64,000 nucleotides of DNA from an uncultured Oscillospiraceae bacterium (lineage in GTDB: Bacteria > Bacillota > Clostridia > Oscillospirales > Acutalibacteraceae): NCBI GenBank assembly GCA_900547105.1, contig URFL01000001.1, positions 192,872-256,871 on the forward strand. The letters are read 5' to 3'. Below the pieces are notes generated by a model. The model saw nothing but the letters and a program-made list of their open reading frames with translations, made no database searches and was not told the DNA's origin. Every line of letters starts with the position of its first letter. The stretch's first letter is position 1. Made by a program: the position numbers and the translations under genes. Positions 8,481-18,100 of this stretch are shown piece by piece.

Positions 8481-8590
8481 TTATGGGACAAATATACCGG
8501 CAACTCAAAAAGGAAGTACGCCGCCGCCATGCCCGTATGTGAGGATTCACCTTAGCGGTTGTTGCAGCGGTTGAGATGGAGGAAATGATA

Positions 8591-10072
8591 ATGGCAAAAG
8601 AGAAAGCGGTTATCGGAGAAAACGGACTCTATGACGCACGGCAGCTGGGCCGTCCGAAGATGTTGATCTTGGGTATCCAGCACATGTTCGCCATGTTTGG
8701 CGCAACCATTCTGGTGCCGATCATCACGGGGTTGGATGTGGCGACCACCCTGTTGATGGCGGGCCTCGGCACGCTGCTGTTCCACTTGCTCACCAAAGGC
8801 AAAGTACCGGCGTTCTTGGGATCGTCCTTTGCGTTTTTGGGTGGTTATGCTGCCGTGGCTCCGCGGCTGGCAGACGGCAGCTCCAACAAAGAACTGTTGC
8901 CTTATGCCTGCCTTGGCGTGGCTTGCGCCGGCCTTGTGTATCTGATTCTGGCCGGATTGATCAAGCTGGTGGGCGTTGAGCGCGTGATGCGCTTTTTCCC
9001 GCCGGTCGTGACCGGCCCCATCATCATGGCAATCGGTCTGATTCTGGCGCCCACCGCCATCAGCAACTGCCAGACCAACTGGGTGATTGCATTGGTGGCT
9101 TTGGTGATTATCGTGGTGTTCAACATCTGGGGACGCGGCATGGCCAAAATCATTCCCATCATCCTGGGTGTGTTGGGCGCGTATGTGGTGGCGCTGGTGC
9201 TGTACTTCATCGGTCAGAACTCGCCGAATCTGATTCAGGATATGCCGTGGCTGTTCGCCGGTGGCAGCCAGGAGCTGGCCGACGGCACCATCAAATATCT
9301 GCCGATCTTTGATTTCACGAACCTGTCTACCATTTTCAGCAACATCGGGCAGGGCAAAATCTGGGGCAACCTGATCGATATTCCGATCCATTCCGACAGC
9401 ATTGTGTTTGGCAATGTTTCGGATAGCTCCAAAATTTTGAGCGCGATCATCGCGATCGTGCCGATCGCCTTGGCAACCATGATGGAGCATATCGGTGATA
9501 TCTCCGCCATCAGCGCGACCACTGGCCGCAACTTCCTGGCGGATCCCGGTTTGCATCGCACCCTGATGGGCGACGGTTTGGCAACGACGCTCGCGTCGCT
9601 GTTCGGCGGCCCTGCCAATACTACTTACGGTGAAAACACCGGCGTGTTGGCGTTGACCAAGGTGTATGATCCGCGCGTGATCCGTATTGCGGCGTTTTTT
9701 GCGGTGGGCATTTCGTTCTTCCCGCCGGTCAGTGCGCTGATTTCGACCATTCCGTCTTGCGTGATCGGCGGTGTGTCGTTTGTGCTGTACGGTATGATCT
9801 CGGCCATTGGTGTGCGTAATGTGGTGGAAAATAAAGTGGACTTCACCAAGAGCCGCAACCTGATTGTGGCGGCGATCATTCTGGTGTCGGCGCTGGGCAT
9901 CAGCGGCGGCCTGACCTTCACTGTTGGTTCGGTGGAAATCACCCTGACCTCGCTGGCTGTGGCTGCTCTGGTGGGTATCATTCTGAACGCCATCCTGCCG
10001 GGCAAGGACTATGTGTTCTCGTCGGAGCTACCGGTATCGGGAAAACCGTCGGTGGACGATGACGCGAAATAA
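8591..10072 (+). CDS. Uracil/xanthine permease of the NCS2 family (UraA-like)
   Basis: A 493-residue inner-membrane nucleobase importer with about 14 hydrophobic segments. NCS2 marks include LGIQHMFAMFGATILVPIIT near the start, the Glu-containing TMMEHIGDISAISATTGRNF, and SLFGGPANTTYGENTGVLALTKV, which carries the family's NTTYGEN motif. This combination is typical of uracil permeases (UraA/PyrP). I place the start at ATG 8591, with GGAGGA seven bases upstream; an in-frame ATG at 8576 overlaps that site. It stands alone between two terminators. No PyrR-binding leader was recognised in the 110 bp before it. Confidence 0.92.
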   Translation: MAKEKAVIGENGLYDARQLGRPKMLILGIQHMFAMFGATILVPIITGLDVATTLLMAGLGTLLFHLLTKGKVPAFLGSSFAFLGGYAAVAPRLADGSSNKELLPYACLGVACAGLVYLILAGLIKLVGVERVMRFFPPVVTGPIIMAIGLILAPTAISNCQTNWVIALVALVIIVVFNIWGRGMAKIIPIILGVLGAYVVALVLYFIGQNSPNLIQDMPWLFAGGSQELADGTIKYLPIFDFTNLSTIFSNIGQGKIWGNLIDIPIHSDSIVFGNVSDSSKILSAIIAIVPIALATMMEHIGDISAISATTGRNFLADPGLHRTLMGDGLATTLASLFGGPANTTYGENTGVLALTKVYDPRVIRIAAFFAVGISFFPPVSALISTIPSCVIGGVSFVLYGMISAIGVRNVVENKVDFTKSRNLIVAAIILVSALGISGGLTFTVGSVEITLTSLAVAALVGIILNAILPGKDYVFSSELPVSGKPSVDDDAK

Positions 10073-10090
10073 TTGATAAATGCAGCATTA

Positions 10091-10136
10091 AAGGCGCTCT
10101 TTTTCGTGCAGTGTGTGCGAAAAAGAGCGCCTTTTT
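10091..10136 (+). terminator. Terminator of the uracil permease gene
   Basis: A perfect 16-bp stem (AAGGCGCTCTTTTTCG and its complement) with a short loop is followed by six T residues, 18 bp after the stop codon. Confidence 0.92.
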
Positions 10137-10147
10137 TCTATATCAAA

Positions 10148-10209
10148 GCAAACTTTACATATTATAAAGCAAATAGAGCATACATTTTTGTCGTGTCTCA
10201 TGATAAGAT
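10148..10209 (+). promoter_or_regulatory. Tandem-operator promoter of the first PL8 lyase gene
   Basis: Two direct copies of GCAAAnnnWRCATA start at 10148 and 10169, exactly 21 bp apart. An extended -10 element (TGA followed by TAAGAT at 10204-10209) begins 35 bp after the second copy, and no good -35 hexamer is present. The same arrangement with identical spacing occurs before the second lyase gene at 15040. Direct repeats two helical turns apart that replace the -35 suggest an activator-dependent promoter, for example of the AraC/XylS type. The regulator is not in the window. Confidence 0.7.
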
Positions 10210-10256
10210 GATAACCATGAGAATGGATTTTGTGTAATTTTGGGAAGGATGATGGT

Positions 10257-13200
10257 ATGTATCTGTTTCGCAAGGGGCTGTCGCTTTTCATTGCTATGGT
10301 AATGCTGGTGGCTATGGTGCCTGCGATGACCATAGGTGTGGCTGCCCAAGATGCAACGGAGGAAGAGCAAATGAAATCGATTCGACAAAAGCTGACAACC
10401 TATTTTTTGGAACGGGATACGTTTGATGACGGGGCCACGGCAGGGAAGTGCTATTCCTCGCGCGCGGGTGAATATTTTGCCATTCAACAAACCGACGGCA
10501 GCTGGGCGGATGTTGATTATTACTGCACCGAAACTGCGGCCAACGGTAAAACATGGGAACCGTATCTGGCACTGGATCGGATGCAGGCAATGGCGATGGC
10601 GTATGCCGATCCGAACGGTACCTGGTATCACGATGCAGCGATGCTGCAGGGAGTGGAAAACGCATTTTCCTATTGGGCAAGCATCCGTGATGCCAATCCG
10701 GAAAAAGACGATTACGAAGGACCCTGGTCGGTCAACTGGTGGGAGAACGGCAACGGTGTGCAGCTACGTTTCAGTCGCATCGGCGTGGTACTGAAAGACG
10801 TGCTGTCGGACAAAGCCACCGGTATCATCCTGCGCAAACTGGATGTGAACGGCTCCACCGGTTCCGGTCAGAACGCCTTGTGGTGCACCCAAAACGCATT
10901 GTATCGGGCACTGATCGCCGAGGATGCGGCACAATTCAAAAAAGTGGTCACCGAGAATTTGTCGGTGAATTTGCGCCGCGGCGGGCTGACCGACGAAGCC
11001 ATTCAGGTGGATAACACCTTCCATTGCCACGGCAATCTGCTGTACACCAACGGCTACGGTGCTTCGCTGTTCCGCGATATGTCCTTTTGGATCGACACAT
11101 TGGCCGGAACCGATTTTGCACTGCCGCAAAGTGTGATTGATCTGATGGCGGAATATATGCTGGATGGAACGCGCTGGATGATCCGCGGCGATCTGCTGGA
11201 AATCTATTTGGGTTACACCGCCTGCGTGAAACCGGGTTATGTTGGCCGGTATGTGGCACCTCTGGAGCGGATGATCAAAAACGATCCGACCCACGCCGCG
11301 GAATATCAAAAGGTGCTGGATAACATTCTCGGCAAACGCGCCGACAGCGGCGTTAGCGGCAACAACTATATGTGGACCTCGGCGCTGATGTCGCAGATGC
11401 GTGAAGATTACGGCGTGAATGTGCGTATGATCCACAAAAATATGAAACCGTCCGAGTTCCGCGCTACCTGGCCGGATACCGATTACGGCAATCTGATTTT
11501 CTGGACAGTCAGTGGCGCCAACACGGTAGTGGTGGATGGCGACGAATACAACAGCGTGTACGCCTCGTACGACTGGCGGCATGTGCCGGGCACCACTGCC
11601 CCGTATGCGATCGCCTCTACTTATGGACTGAACAGTGCGAACGACGATTGCTGGGGCGTGTCCAACGGACAGCAGGGTGCCACCGCTTATACATTCTGCA
11701 TGGATGACGGCAGCAAAACGCGCACCTATGGCAAGGTTGGCTATTTCTTCTTCGACGATGAATATGTCGCGCTGGGGGCGGGGATCCGCTCGGAGCATGC
11801 GCAGCCCATCCACACCACGGTCAACCAGACCAAATCGGCTGATGCGTCGGTGAACGGTACAGCCGTTGTGATGGGAACATCGGATGCCACGTATACGGCG
11901 TCGTATGCTTACAACAACCAGGTGGGCTATATCTTCCCGCAGCCGACGGAGGTGCATGTGTCCAACGAAAATCAAAAGGACAAGTATCCGTCGCTGTGGA
12001 GCACCGGCTATTCGCAGTTTGGTGAGCAGCTGGATCCGGATCAACTGCCGGATCCGCAAAACACCTTCTCGCTGTGGCTTGATCACGGTACCAAACCGAC
12101 CAGCAGCAGCTATTCCTATATTGTGCTGCCTGCCGCATCGGAAGAAGAAGTGGCGGCGTATAGCCGCGAAAACCCGATCACCATGATTGCCAATACCGAT
12201 AAGGTGCAGGCAGTGCGCCACGAAGGGTTGAAACAAACGCAAATCAATTTCTATGCTGCCGGCAGCTTGGAATATACTCCCGGCAAAACCGTGTCGGTGG
12301 ACGGAGCCTGTTCGCTGATTATTGATGAATCCGGCAGCGAAACTACCATCACCGAAGCGGTGTCCAATACACAGAGTGCCCAAACCGTGATGGTATCACT
12401 GACGGAATCCGGTACGACCACCGATACCAGATTCTGCTCTTTGTCGGAACCGTACGCCGGCAAAAGCATCACGCTTCCGGTGGGTGGCAGCTCGCTGGTG
12501 CAATCCAGCCCGACGACAGGCGGCCACAGCACTGCCCGCCTGTTCGATCAGGACGAGGAAACCTATTTTGAAAGTACCGCATCGCCAGCGTGGATCAGCT
12601 ACGATATGCAAAAGGAACTGTATATCGGCGATATGGAGATCCGCTGGGGCGATCAATACGCCAAAGCGTACCAGCTGCAATATTCAGAGGATGGGGTCCA
12701 TTGGACGACCACCTATACGCAGGAAAACGGACAGGGCGGAGTGGAAACAGTACCCTATAATACGATTGGCCGCTATTGGCGGCTGCTGTGTACCCAAAGC
12801 TCCGGCGAAGCGTATCAAATCAAGGAAATCAGCTTCAAAACCAGCAGCAATATGGCGCTGGATCGACCGGTAAAGGTCAGCTATACCTACTCCGACGCTA
12901 TGCCGGCATCCTATATCGTGGATGGCGATGCCTCTACCCGCTGGGCGGGCGAACGCAGCCGCGATGACAACTGGGTTGTGGTGGATCTGGGTGTGGAAAC
13001 CCGCTTGGATGCGGTGCGCGTGCTGTGGGAAGCGGCGTATTCCTCGAAATATACCATCAACTGGTCGGATGACGGGGAAAACTGGAAAGGCATCACCGGC
13101 GTCGACGGTCAAAAGGGGTGGGTACAAACCGCCTTGCCTGCCGGAACCAGCGGACGATATTTGCGTATCCTGAGCGAAAAAGCGGCGCTGCGGCAGTATG

Positions 13201-14933
13201 GTATGTCGATCTATGAGCTGGAGGTATACGGTGCCCCGCTAGTCGAGGTGGCATCGGATAAACTGTCGCTGAAAAAAGCGATCGATCTGGTGGTGCGTGA
13301 CGATGTGTACACGCCGGAATCGTATGCCGCGTATCAGCAGGCATTGGCAGCAGCAACAGATGTTTACGAAGCGGCATACGCCACACAGCCGGAGGTGGAC
13401 GCTGCGCTGGATGCGCTGAAAGCCGCACAACAGCAGCTTGTGTTCCGCTATTTCGGTGAAACGCTGGCAACGGTGAAAGGCACCACATTAAACATTAGCG
13501 GCGGCGGGAAAATTTTCAGTCTGAACTGGACAAAATTCAGCCAAACGCTGGATTTGTCCAAAGAGGATCTGAACAAAATCTATCTGTTTGCCACGGTGGA
13601 TGTGACCCGTAATCCGGATAAAGTGGAAAACAATATGTTTGGCAACGGCCGCGTTTTGCTGCGGTCACCCAATACCGGCTCCAGCGAGAACAATGTATGG
13701 ATCAATACCAACACGCTGGTCAACCAGCTGGGACGCAATGTGCTGTATTTCCCGCTGACTGATATGACCAACAAAACAGGGGAGATGGATTGGTCCAAAG
13801 TGGAAACCTTCCGCCTGTATATCGACAGCGTGAACCGTGTCGATGGGGATCTGTCGCTGACCTTGAGCGATGTCCAGATCATCCGTACAAACGAGCCGGC
13901 TAAGGTGAGAGTGGCGTGTGTCGGTGACAGCATCACTGCCGGCGCGGGGGCTTCCAGCGTTAGCCAGAACTATGTCAGCCGCCTGCAAAAACAACTGGGG
14001 TCGCGCTATACGGTGCAAAACTTCGGTAACTCCGGCAAAACCCTGATAAACGACAGCGCGGATGGCAACGATTATGTGAAATCCGATACCTATCAAAAGA
14101 GTCTGGAGTTCCAGCCGGATGTGGTCACTATTATGCTGGGCACCAACGATTCCAAAGATCAAAACTGGAAATCGCCGTATAAAGAGCGGTACGAACAGGA
14201 TCTGCGCGAGCTGGTCAACATATATCGCGCGCTGCCGTCTCATCCGGTGGTGATTCTGGCAACATCGCCGACGGCATACAGCCACAACTTTAACATCAAC
14301 AACAGCAACATCGAAAGTGAGATTGCGCCGCTGCAACGCAAAGTGGCAGCGGAAATGGGATGCCCCCTGATCGATGCCAACACGGGCACCAAAGGGTTGG
14401 ACGGCAGCGTCTATTTTGCAGATGGTATCCACCCCAGCGATACCGGTCACGCTTTGTTGGCGAATTTGTTTGAAGAGGGTATCCGCGCAGCGGGTGCTCG
14501 GTTGTACGGCTTTGCTGTGGACGGACAGCAGGCGGTGATCGACGATGCCGCCGGAACCGTTTCGCTCACGCTGCCGGCCGATACTGATCTGACTGCGTTG
14601 GTGCCGGAACTGACGCTGATGACCAGCGCGACGGCCACACCGTCCGGTGCCGCAGATTATACCCAACCGCTCACATTGACGATCACCGCGCCGGATCAAT
14701 CCACCACGCGGGTGTACACCGTTACCATCACGCGGGAGCAGCCGACGTACACGCCGGGTGATGTCAATGGCGATCAGCAGGTGGATGCCGTGGATGCGCT
14801 GATGACGCTGCAAGCAGCGGCGGATAAGATCACGCTGACCAATACGCAGCATCTGGCAGCAGATATGGACAAAGACGGTAACATCACAGCTGTCGATGCA
14901 CTGACCGTTTTGCGTCGCGCCACCGGTTGCTGA
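10257..14933 (+). CDS. Secreted multidomain enzyme: PL8 polysaccharide lyase + F5/8C modules + SGNH esterase + dockerin
   Basis: A 1558-residue exported protein with a signal peptide (about residues 1-30, ending VAAQ). Residues about 35-740 form a PL8 lyase like hyaluronate, chondroitin or xanthan lyases: NWW at 160-162, TGSGQN at 201-206, FHCHGNLLYTNGYG giving catalytic His258 and Tyr267 (nine residues apart as in known PL8 enzymes), and the arginine pair R306/R310. Two F5/8C (discoidin) modules follow at about 745-1000, then a helical FIVAR-like repeat and a beta domain. An SGNH hydrolase has Ser1225 in GDS, a GTND motif, and Asp1389/His1392 in DGIHPSD. A Cadherin-like/Ig-like domain and a type I dockerin (two Ca-binding repeats, about 1500-1558) complete it. 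It should cut an acidic, esterified polysaccharide by beta-elimination and deacylate it. ATG 10257 follows AAGGA; an upstream TTG is possible. Confidence 0.88.
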   Translation: MYLFRKGLSLFIAMVMLVAMVPAMTIGVAAQDATEEEQMKSIRQKLTTYFLERDTFDDGATAGKCYSSRAGEYFAIQQTDGSWADVDYYCTETAANGKTWEPYLALDRMQAMAMAYADPNGTWYHDAAMLQGVENAFSYWASIRDANPEKDDYEGPWSVNWWENGNGVQLRFSRIGVVLKDVLSDKATGIILRKLDVNGSTGSGQNALWCTQNALYRALIAEDAAQFKKVVTENLSVNLRRGGLTDEAIQVDNTFHCHGNLLYTNGYGASLFRDMSFWIDTLAGTDFALPQSVIDLMAEYMLDGTRWMIRGDLLEIYLGYTACVKPGYVGRYVAPLERMIKNDPTHAAEYQKVLDNILGKRADSGVSGNNYMWTSALMSQMREDYGVNVRMIHKNMKPSEFRATWPDTDYGNLIFWTVSGANTVVVDGDEYNSVYASYDWRHVPGTTAPYAIASTYGLNSANDDCWGVSNGQQGATAYTFCMDDGSKTRTYGKVGYFFFDDEYVALGAGIRSEHAQPIHTTVNQTKSADASVNGTAVVMGTSDATYTASYAYNNQVGYIFPQPTEVHVSNENQKDKYPSLWSTGYSQFGEQLDPDQLPDPQNTFSLWLDHGTKPTSSSYSYIVLPAASEEEVAAYSRENPITMIANTDKVQAVRHEGLKQTQINFYAAGSLEYTPGKTVSVDGACSLIIDESGSETTITEAVSNTQSAQTVMVSLTESGTTTDTRFCSLSEPYAGKSITLPVGGSSLVQSSPTTGGHSTARLFDQDEETYFESTASPAWISYDMQKELYIGDMEIRWGDQYAKAYQLQYSEDGVHWTTTYTQENGQGGVETVPYNTIGRYWRLLCTQSSGEAYQIKEISFKTSSNMALDRPVKVSYTYSDAMPASYIVDGDASTRWAGERSRDDNWVVVDLGVETRLDAVRVLWEAAYSSKYTINWSDDGENWKGITGVDGQKGWVQTALPAGTSGRYLRILSEKAALRQYGMSIYELEVYGAPLVEVASDKLSLKKAIDLVVRDDVYTPESYAAYQQALAAATDVYEAAYATQPEVDAALDALKAAQQQLVFRYFGETLATVKGTTLNISGGGKIFSLNWTKFSQTLDLSKEDLNKIYLFATVDVTRNPDKVENNMFGNGRVLLRSPNTGSSENNVWINTNTLVNQLGRNVLYFPLTDMTNKTGEMDWSKVETFRLYIDSVNRVDGDLSLTLSDVQIIRTNEPAKVRVACVGDSITAGAGASSVSQNYVSRLQKQLGSRYTVQNFGNSGKTLINDSADGNDYVKSDTYQKSLEFQPDVVTIMLGTNDSKDQNWKSPYKERYEQDLRELVNIYRALPSHPVVILATSPTAYSHNFNINNSNIESEIAPLQRKVAAEMGCPLIDANTGTKGLDGSVYFADGIHPSDTGHALLANLFEEGIRAAGARLYGFAVDGQQAVIDDAAGTVSLTLPADTDLTALVPELTLMTSATATPSGAADYTQPLTLTITAPDQSTTRVYTVTITREQPTYTPGDVNGDQQVDAVDALMTLQAAADKITLTNTQHLAADMDKDGNITAVDALTVLRRATGC

Positions 14934-14986
14934 TACCGTTATCTTTTTTAAAAAGCATTTTCCTTTTTCTCTTTTTCCTATGCTGG

Positions 14987-15022
14987 CAGAGCCCCGGTGC
15001 ACTGTGGTGTACCGGGGCTCTG
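14987..15022 (+). terminator. Hairpin after the first lyase gene, without a U-tract
   Basis: A perfect 12-bp stem (CAGAGCCCCGGT with ACCGGGGCTCTG) around a 12-base loop. It is preceded, not followed, by a pyrimidine-rich stretch (CTTTTTCTCTTTTTCCTAT at about 14963-14981). The same pair of elements recurs after the second lyase gene at 21254. It is probably a transcript end or a 3'-protecting hairpin, but it is not a classical Rho-independent terminator. Confidence 0.55.
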
Positions 15023-15039
15023 CTGTATCAGTTAAGAGA

Positions 15040-15101
15040 GCAAAGCTTACATATTTTATCGCAAACAAAGCATACAAATTCAAGCTAAAAGGTGTTATGA
15101 T
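15040..15101 (+). promoter_or_regulatory. Tandem-operator promoter of the second PL8 lyase gene
   Basis: GCAAAnnnWRCATA repeats start at 15040 and 15061 (21 bp apart). An extended -10 (TGTTATGAT; hexamer 15096-15101) begins 35 bp after the second repeat. Spacing matches the element at 10148 to the base, although the sequence between operator and -10 differs. This supports a common activator for both enzymes. Confidence 0.7.
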
Positions 15102-15147
15102 TTTGTACAGATGGTAAAGCAGACTACTGTTGCATAAGGAGGATGTT

Positions 15148-18100
15148 ATGAAACGGTATATTCGAAAGGGCTTGGCGGTTTTGGGTATGGTCGCCATGCT
15201 GATGACCATGCTGCCGACCGGCATTTTGCTGGCATCGGCGGAGAACACCGCTGATTTTGATCTTCCGGAGGGATACACCCTGTCGGCGATCGAAACGGTG
15301 GATGATCTGAAAGCCGTTCACACAGGCAAAGAAGCGTCCAAGGTGTATTATTATCTGACCGGGAACATTTCCATTGACGAAGCAGAATGGAAGCCTCTCG
15401 GCACCAACGAAAACACCGACGCGTTTTGGGATATTCTGGATGGCAACGGCTATGCTATCCGCTTTTCCGGCGCGGACGGACAGGGCGTGAAAGCCACCGG
15501 AACGTGGAACGCCAGCTTGCTGTTTGCCATGAACGGCGATGCACTGGTAAAAAATCTGACTGTTGAGGGCAGCATCACCTCTTCCGCCCAAAGCACCGGT
15601 GCCATCGTGGGGCAAATGGTGAACGGCACCATAGATCGTTGTGTGAACCGTGCATCGGTGACAGCAACGAACAAAGAAGGCGTCGGCGGTCTGGCCGGTC
15701 GTGTAAAGCATGGCGTTATCGTGAACTGCATGAACTACGGCACCATTACCGGCGGAGGATTCACTGGCGGCTTGGTCGGTAAAGTGTCGTATTCCGAAAA
15801 AGGTGTGAACGCCGTCAGTATCGCGAACAGCGCCAACTTCGGTGCGGTCAACGGGAAAGACAAGGTGGGCGGTATCGTCGGTCTGGCCACGGCCGATCTG
15901 ACCTATACGATCGAAAACTGCTATAATGCGGGAACCGTTTCCGGCAGCACTCTGCTGACCCAAGGGGCGATCGTGTGCAGTGCCTGGCCGGGCGCGGTGA
16001 AAACCGTACACTGCTACGCACTGGAAGACAGCTGTACCAAATTTTTGAACACCACTGTTAAAATGAGCGTCGGCGATATGCAGTCGCAGGCATTTGCCGA
16101 TACGCTCAACGCCAATGTGGAGGCAGGCATTATGTTTGCGGATGATGTGAACCAAACAGAAAAAGCGGTGCCGGCGGTGAATTGGCAATATACCGAAAAC
16201 GAGTATCCCACCATCCCGATGGTGAAACCCGTTGTTCCTCAAAAGGACTTAACGCCGGAGGAACAGATGGATTTGATCCGGCAGCGGATCACCCAGTATT
16301 TCCTGCGCAACGACGCTGTTCACAGCAGCGGTGCGCACAACGGCATTTGCTACGTTTCTGAAGCGGGCGAATATCTGGACACGCAAAACGAGGATGGCAG
16401 CTGGTCGGATGTGGATTATTACTGCACTCTGTCGGCAGCCAACGGCGCCGCGTGGGAGCCGTATCTGGCGCTGGACCGTATGCTGGCCATGTCCTACGCT
16501 TGGGCCAAAGAAGACGGCGAATATTACCACAGCCAAAAGATGGCTGATGGGGTGAACAAAGCCTTTGATTATTGGGCCAGCATCAAAGATGCGAACCCCA
16601 ACGACCCCAACTGGGTTGGTCCCTGGTCCACCAACTGGTGGGAAAACAGCAATGGCGTACCCCGCCGGTTCGGTCCCATCGGTGTGGTGATGAAAGAGGG
16701 ATTGTCCAAAGAATCGATGGCTCTTATCCTGCGCCGGGTAAACAAAGATGGTTCCGCCGATTCCGGACAAAACGCTTTGTGGAACACACAAAATGCTCTT
16801 TACTGGTCTTTGGCGGCCGGAGATGCAGCGCAGCTTAAAAAAGTGGTCGAAAAAAATCTGGCCGTCAATCTGCGGGTCGGCGGGCTGACCGACGAAGCCA
16901 TTCAGGTAGATAACACCTTCCATTGCCACGGATATCAGTTGTATACCAACGGCTACGGCAAATCGCTGTTTTCCGATATGTCGCTGTGGATCGATCTGCT
17001 GGCCGGTACCGACTATGCCATGCCGCAGTCGGTGCTCGATTTGATGGCTGATTATATGTTGGGCGGCACCCGCTGGATGATGCGCGGCAATCTGCTGGAA
17101 ATGGCGGATGGCTATAAAGGCGGCAGCGCCAGCGGATATATCGAGCCGTTGCAGCGGATGGTCAAAAACGACCCGAAACATGCCGCCGAATACCAAAAGG
17201 TGCTGGACAGCATTACCGGTGCCAGCAGCACCTACAACGGTGCCAACGGCAGCAATTATATGTGGACCTCGGCGCTGATGTCGCATATGCGGGAAGGCTA
17301 CGGCGTCAACGTTCGCATGAACAGCAAAGGAATGAAATCAACCGAATGGCGCGCGACCTGGCCCAAGACGGACTTTGGTAACTTGATTTTCTGGACAGCC
17401 GATGCTACCGCCAGCGTGATGATCGACGGCGATGAGTACAACAGTGTGTACAATACCTATGATTGGCGGCATGTGCCGGGCGTTACCGCTCCCTTTGTGC
17501 TGGCCACCCACTATGGATTCGACAACGATTCCAACGATTGCTGGGGTGTAACCAACGGCACCTACGGCGCCACGGCGTACACCTTCAACAAACACGACGG
17601 CACCAACAAACGCACATGGGGCAAGATTGGTTATTTCTTCTTTGACAATGAGTATGTTGCACTGGGAGCCGGTATCGGAGCAAACCACGCCGCCTCCATC
17701 CATACGACCCTCAACCAGGCCAAGGCGGCGGATGTGTCGGTCAACGGTGAAGCCGTGGCCGATGGTACCGATGACAAGACCGTTCAGGCGAACTATGTGT
17801 ACAACAACAAAATCGGTTATGTGTTCCCGCAGTCGACCGAGGTGCACCTTTCCAACCTGAATCATACCGCAAAAAAATATCCTACCGTGCGGGGCAATGG
17901 CTACGGCAATTTGGACGAAGATCGGTTTGGTGAAACCGATGTCAACACCTTCTCGTTGTGGCTGAATCACGGCGTGGCGCCGTCTAACGATACTTACGCT
18001 TATATCGTGGTGCCGAACACCACCGAGCAACAACTCGCGTCTTACAGTGCCAACAGCCAGATCGTTATCGTAGCCAACACCGACAAGGTACAGGCGGTGC

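Noticed and set aside
8442..8542. Short open frame starting in the rpsR terminator
   Set aside because: Most of it is the terminator stem and there is no ribosome binding site.
10764..12383. 539-codon minus-strand open frame inside the first lyase gene
   Set aside because: Antisense shadow of a well-supported PL8 coding region; composition is His/Arg/Ile-rich with no family signature or ribosome binding site.
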